Shown here piece after piece: positions 60,782 to 64,000 of a DNA stretch of 64,000 nt. The notes below the pieces were generated by a model. It did not search any database, was not told where the DNA came from, and saw nothing but the letters and a program-made list of their open reading frames with translations. Source of the DNA: VFJQ01 sp044226525 (GTDB lineage Bacteria > Verrucomicrobiota > Verrucomicrobiia > Chthoniobacterales > Chthoniobacteraceae). Position numbers and translations under genes: made by a program. The number at the start of each line of letters is the position of its first letter. The first letter of the stretch is position 1. Where the stretch lies: positions 1 to 64,000 of the forward strand of contig JBGAGV010000025.1 in the NCBI GenBank assembly GCA_044226525.1, in the 5' to 3' direction.

Positions 60782-61011
60782 AAACCTTCAGGCGGAAAGG
60801 GGCATTGAAAATGTCTCCAACGTGTCCTTGCCCCCGGCGCTGATGACGACTTCGCCCGCCGTCAGACAATCGGGTCACTCCCAGACCTCGACGACGAGGC
60901 CACCGGAAGAGCCCAATAAAGGGCTCCAGCCCCGCTCCGGCTATGTGGAGGACAGTGGCGGAGCCGCATTCAGGGTTCCGGTTTCAGCTTCCGGCGTTGG
61001 CGTTCCCGTTG

Positions 61012-63006
61012 TCACCAAGGTCCGCCGCCGACTTGCCACTCTTCCAGGAGTTCCTTGGGAATCTCGCCGAGGAAACGGGAGGGGCGTTGGAGCATGTCGC
61101 CGTAACCGCTACCGAGATGCATCTGCGGATAAGTGAGATACAGCTCATCCTTCGCCCGCGTGACGGCGACGTAGAAAAGCCGGCGCTCTTCTTCGAGGGC
61201 GTCGTCGGATTCCAAGCTGCGGCCGCTGGGGAATTTGCCGTCGGCCATCCAGATGACGAAGACGATCTTCCACTCAAGCCCCTTTGCCTGGTGCACGCTG
61301 CTCATCGTCACGAGCTCGGTTTCTTCGCGCGAGGCGACCGATTCGTGTTCGAGGTTCGTGAGCAGGGCGAGCTGATCGAGAAAGTCCGCGGCGCTGGGAA
61401 ACTGGCGCGAGAAATTGACGAGCGTGTTCAGGTCTTCGCGGCGCTGGTCGTAGTTCGGGAAGTTCGCCTTGCCGTAGTCGTCATAGACGGCCTCGATGAC
61501 GCTGCGCAGCATCTCGGCGGGCGGCACGGGCTGTCCGCTCGGGGCGAGCTCTTCGAGGGTATGCACGAGCTGCTCCCACGATTTGCGCGTCTTGGCGGGA
61601 ACCTTGAGCTGATGCAGCGCGGAGAACTTCGTCGAGTCCGAGGAGAGCAGCTTCGTGCTGTCGCCCCAGAGCGCTTCCGCGCTGCGGGCGCCGATGCCCG
61701 GCAGCAGGCGCACCATGCGCTTGAAGGCGACTTCATCGCGCGGGTTCACGACGTATTTCAAAAACGCCGCCACATCCTTTACGTGCGCCTGCTCGAAGAA
61801 CCGCAGCCCGCTGGTGATCTGGAATGGAATCCCGCGTCGCGTAAACTCCATCTGCACTTCCATGGAGTGAAAGTGCGCGCGGTAAAGCACGGCCATTTCG
61901 TCGAGCGCGATGCCTTCCTCGTGCAGTTCCAACACACGCTGCGCGACGAAACGCGCCTGATCGCCGGTGTCGCCGAGCGGCACGAGCGCGGGCTTGAAAT
62001 TGTTTCCCTCCCGCGCGGCGACGAGGTTTTTGCGAAACTGCCGCACATTCGCCGCGATGGCGGAGTTGGCGACGGCGAGCACCTCGGGCACGCTGCGGTA
62101 GTTTGTCTCGATCTTGTAAGTCTTGGCCTGCGGATAACGCCGCGGAAATTCGAGGATGTTTTTGAAGTCCGCCCCACGCCACGAGTAAATCCCCTGCGCG
62201 TCGTCGCCGACCACCATGACGTTGCCATGACGCGCGGCGAGCAGGTCGATGAAGTCGGACTGGAGATGGTTCGTGTCCTGGTATTCATCCACGAGGATGA
62301 ACTGAAACTGCCGTTGGTAATGCTCCCGCAACGCTTCGTTTTCCCGCAACAACCGCAGCGGTTGCGAAAGCAGGTCGTCGAAATCGACCGCATTGGCCTC
62401 GCGCTTCTTCGCGGCGTATTTCGTTTGCGCCGCCGTGATTTGCGGCGCGAACTCGAGGAAGTGCGGATACTTTTCCACCAGCACGTCGTCGAGCTTCCGC
62501 CCGGTGTTCAGCACGAAGCTGAGCACATCACCGATCACCTGCCCCTTCGGAAATCGTTTATCCTTGGGATCGACACCCAGCGTCGCGACCACCGTGTCCA
62601 GCAAGTCTTCCGCGTCCTCGCGATCCATGATCGAAAAACCCGGCGCAAAGCCCGCCTCGACCGCGTGTTTGCGCAGGATGCGATTCCCGACGGAGTGAAA
62701 GGTGCCGCCCCACAGTCCCGTAAGATCGTGCGGAATCAGCGCCGCCACCCGGTCGAGCATTTCGCGCGCGGCCTTGTTCGTAAACGTGAGCAGCAGGATA
62801 TTCTGCGGCAGGATGCCGTTCTCGATGAGATACGCCACGCGATACGTGAGCGTGCGCGTCTTCCCCGAACCCGCGCCGGCGATCACCAGCGCGGGCCCCG
62901 GCGGCGCGGTCACCGCCGCACATTGCTGCGGATTCAGCTCAGCCGCGTAGTCGATCTGCGGCGTGGCGACACCCGCGGGGCGGTGGAGGGTGTATTGACG
63001 GGCCAT
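61012..63006 (-). CDS. uvrD: UvrD/PcrA/Rep-type DNA helicase
   Basis: A 664-residue superfamily 1A 3'-5' helicase involved in DNA repair and replication restart. Motif Q/I reads ELNPQQCAAVTAPPGPALVI then AGAGSGKTRTLTYR, motif Ia LLLTFTNKAAREM, motif II ILVDEYQDTNHLQ, motif III VVGDDAQGIYSWRGAD, motif IV YKIETNYRSVPEVL, motif V TMSSVHQAKGLEWKIVFV and motif VI EERRLFYVAVTRAKDELYLT. It is slightly shorter than E. coli UvrD (720). Fourteen bases separate it from tpiA, so they may be co-transcribed. I give the symbol uvrD for the family; PcrA or Rep is equally possible. Confidence 0.94.
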   Translation of the reverse strand: MARQYTLHRPAGVATPQIDYAAELNPQQCAAVTAPPGPALVIAGAGSGKTRTLTYRVAYLIENGILPQNILLLTFTNKAAREMLDRVAALIPHDLTGLWGGTFHSVGNRILRKHAVEAGFAPGFSIMDREDAEDLLDTVVATLGVDPKDKRFPKGQVIGDVLSFVLNTGRKLDDVLVEKYPHFLEFAPQITAAQTKYAAKKREANAVDFDDLLSQPLRLLRENEALREHYQRQFQFILVDEYQDTNHLQSDFIDLLAARHGNVMVVGDDAQGIYSWRGADFKNILEFPRRYPQAKTYKIETNYRSVPEVLAVANSAIAANVRQFRKNLVAAREGNNFKPALVPLGDTGDQARFVAQRVLELHEEGIALDEMAVLYRAHFHSMEVQMEFTRRGIPFQITSGLRFFEQAHVKDVAAFLKYVVNPRDEVAFKRMVRLLPGIGARSAEALWGDSTKLLSSDSTKFSALHQLKVPAKTRKSWEQLVHTLEELAPSGQPVPPAEMLRSVIEAVYDDYGKANFPNYDQRREDLNTLVNFSRQFPSAADFLDQLALLTNLEHESVASREETELVTMSSVHQAKGLEWKIVFVIWMADGKFPSGRSLESDDALEEERRLFYVAVTRAKDELYLTYPQMHLGSGYGDMLQRPSRFLGEIPKELLEEWQVGGGPW

Positions 63007-63019
63007 GCCGCGCCGAAGC

Positions 63020-63790
63020 CTAGTCGAGAAGCGCGCAGGTCGCCTTCACGATCTCCGCAAAGCCGCGCGGATCGAGGCTCGCGCCGCCGACGAGCGCGCC
63101 GTCGATGTCGGGCTGCTTCATCAGTTCGGCGGTGTTGGCGGGCTTCACGCTGCCGCCGTATTGAATGCGCACTTTCGCCGCGGTGGTGTCCTTGCTGATC
63201 GAGGTCAGCACCTTGCGGATGAAGGCGTGCGCTTCCTGCGCCTGCTGCGGCGAAGCGGTGCGGCCGGTGCCGATCGCCCACACGGGTTCATAAGCCAGCA
63301 CCACGTCTTCGATCTGCGCCGAGGTCAGGTCGGCCAGGCTGCCGCGGAGCTGCGTTTCCAGCACGGTCTCGACCTTGCCCGCATCACGCTCGGCGAGCGT
63401 TTCGCCGATGCACACGATCGGCGTCAGCGTCGCTGCGAGGGCCGCCTTGGTCTTCTTGTTCACGATCGAATCGGTCTCCCCGAAAAGCGTGCGGCGTTCA
63501 CTATGGCCGAGCACCACGTAGCGGACGAAAAGCTCGCGCAGCATCGGCGCGGAAATTTCACCGGTGAAGGCGCCCGAGCTCTCGAAGTGCATATTCTGCG
63601 CACCGAGCTTCACGTTCTGCACTTTGCTGAGTCGTTCGCTGACCTTGGGCAACGTGGTGAACGGCGGCACGAGCACGATGTCGGCTCGCTTTTCGTCTCC
63701 GATCTCGAGGAGGAAGTTTTCGAGAAAACCCTCCGCCTCGTTGATGGTCATGTTCATCTTCCAGTTCGCGGCGATGATTTTGCGGCGCAT
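63020..63790 (-). CDS. tpiA: Triosephosphate isomerase
   Basis: A 256-residue TIM-barrel enzyme that interconverts dihydroxyacetone phosphate and glyceraldehyde 3-phosphate. The start MRRKIIAANWKMNMT holds the substrate-binding Asn and Lys; YVVLGHSERRTLFGE has the catalytic His, and VVLAYEPVWAIGTGRTASPQ has the catalytic Glu and loop 6. IQYGGSVKPANTAELM and GALVGGASLDP form the phosphate-binding end. It follows pgk, as in many bacteria. Confidence 0.97.
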   Translation of the reverse strand: MRRKIIAANWKMNMTINEAEGFLENFLLEIGDEKRADIVLVPPFTTLPKVSERLSKVQNVKLGAQNMHFESSGAFTGEISAPMLRELFVRYVVLGHSERRTLFGETDSIVNKKTKAALAATLTPIVCIGETLAERDAGKVETVLETQLRGSLADLTSAQIEDVVLAYEPVWAIGTGRTASPQQAQEAHAFIRKVLTSISKDTTAAKVRIQYGGSVKPANTAELMKQPDIDGALVGGASLDPRGFAEIVKATCALLD

Positions 63791-63867
63791 GGGGTAAATT
63801 TAGGATTTCAGATTTAGGATTTAGGATTTGTGGACAGGAACGTCCGTCCAGCAACCCGGAGGTCGGA

Positions 63868-64000
63868 TTACTTTTCGTTCAGCGCAGCGACACCGGGCAG
63901 GACTTTGCCTTCGAGGAGTTCGAGACTGGCGCCGCCGCCGGTGCTGATGAAGGTGACCTTGTCGGCTACTCCCGCGCGTTTCACGGCCTTCACGCTGTCG
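63868..64000 (-). CDS. pgk: Phosphoglycerate kinase, C-terminal end (partial)
   Basis: Only the last 44 codons are inside the window. They read DSVKAVKRAGVADKVTFIST then GGGASLELLEGKVLPGVAAL and NEK, which is the conserved C-terminal nucleotide-binding loop and helix of Pgk (S-T-G-G-G-A-S-L-E). The TAA stop is at 63868-63870. Gap of 77 bases to tpiA includes short TTTAGGAT-type repeats. Confidence 0.95.
   Translation of the reverse strand, partial: DSVKAVKRAGVADKVTFISTGGGASLELLEGKVLPGVAALNEK

Larger units (their letters stand above)
59885..61011. other. Repeat-rich non-coding kilobase
   Basis: No intact gene is seen over 1.1 kb. It contains a frameshifted small open frame (60074-60236), a palindromic motif (60435-60452), and a 44-bp tandem array (60650-60781), each listed separately. 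On the minus strand a frame without a start (about 59890-60110) includes RLARITWTVIVAGQPSHETM and AFDNRPFTLAGRF, which reads like coding sequence and may be another gene remnant. It looks like a decay zone. Confidence 0.5.

Noticed and set aside
60943..63198. Long plus-strand open frame of 751 codons
   Set aside because: It is the antisense of the UvrD-type helicase gene; its content is Arg/His/Glu/Val-rich with no motif, while the minus strand has all helicase motifs.

Overview
The window looks like the chromosome of a Gram-negative member of the Verrucomicrobiota. This rests on GC-rich coding sequence, an MlaEFD-type lipid transport operon (outer membrane), an orphan DUF1501 protein with a Tat signal, the 3' remnant of a PEP-CTERM surface protein, several verrucomicrobial-style Tat-signal proteins, and short dispersed intergenic repeats of a kind I associate with Verrucomicrobia and Planctomycetes. 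I could not run a search, so the phylum is an inference.

Positions 1-23.7 kb form an accessory island, mostly on the minus strand, for making and decorating a complex surface glycan or glycoprotein. It encodes GT32-like, GT2, NodZ-like fucosyltransferase, GT25-like and two GT71-like/GT9-like fusion glycosyltransferases, large glycosyltransferase-methyltransferase polypeptides, an FkbM/type-11 double methyltransferase and a sulfotransferase. In its middle are three tandem genes for 79-85 residue peptides. They share a Tat-type leader; two tails are nearly identical and the third differs. Facing away from them is a membrane protein that fuses a CPBP-like segment to an S41-like protease domain. 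This peptide/protease/modification neighbourhood is the best candidate in the window for an undescribed system. A tRNA-Pro(GGG) gene, its 3' end pointing into the island, marks the boundary with the housekeeping region.

Positions 24-45 kb are mostly ordinary chromosome: argC-argJ-argB, an Lgt-like membrane protein, a serine hydrolase, a PQQ-propeller protein, a 1246-residue double hybrid histidine kinase, an aldo/keto reductase, mlaE-mlaF-mlaD, and a convergent RpoD-type sigma factor separated from mlaD by a bidirectional terminator. Then come an NHL-repeat protein that has lost its natural end, a Tat-exported pyruvyl-transferase-like protein, comM and a decayed PEP-CTERM gene.

Positions 45-64 kb hold hrpA, an APH-like kinase, secreted proteins of unknown role, a frameshifted small membrane protein flanked by dispersed repeats, DUF1501, a tightly coupled lipid-type operon (DUF1475, DUF2062, DUF1295, then a cyclopropane-fatty-acid-synthase-like methyltransferase), an RmlC-like protein with a coiled-coil partner, a repeat-rich non-coding kilobase with a 44-bp tandem array, a UvrD/PcrA helicase, tpiA and the 3' end of pgk. 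Overlaps of one to four bases (ATGA, GTGA or TAATG) occur in five places and fix several start codons. No CRISPR array, rRNA, prophage, integrase or intact transposase was seen.
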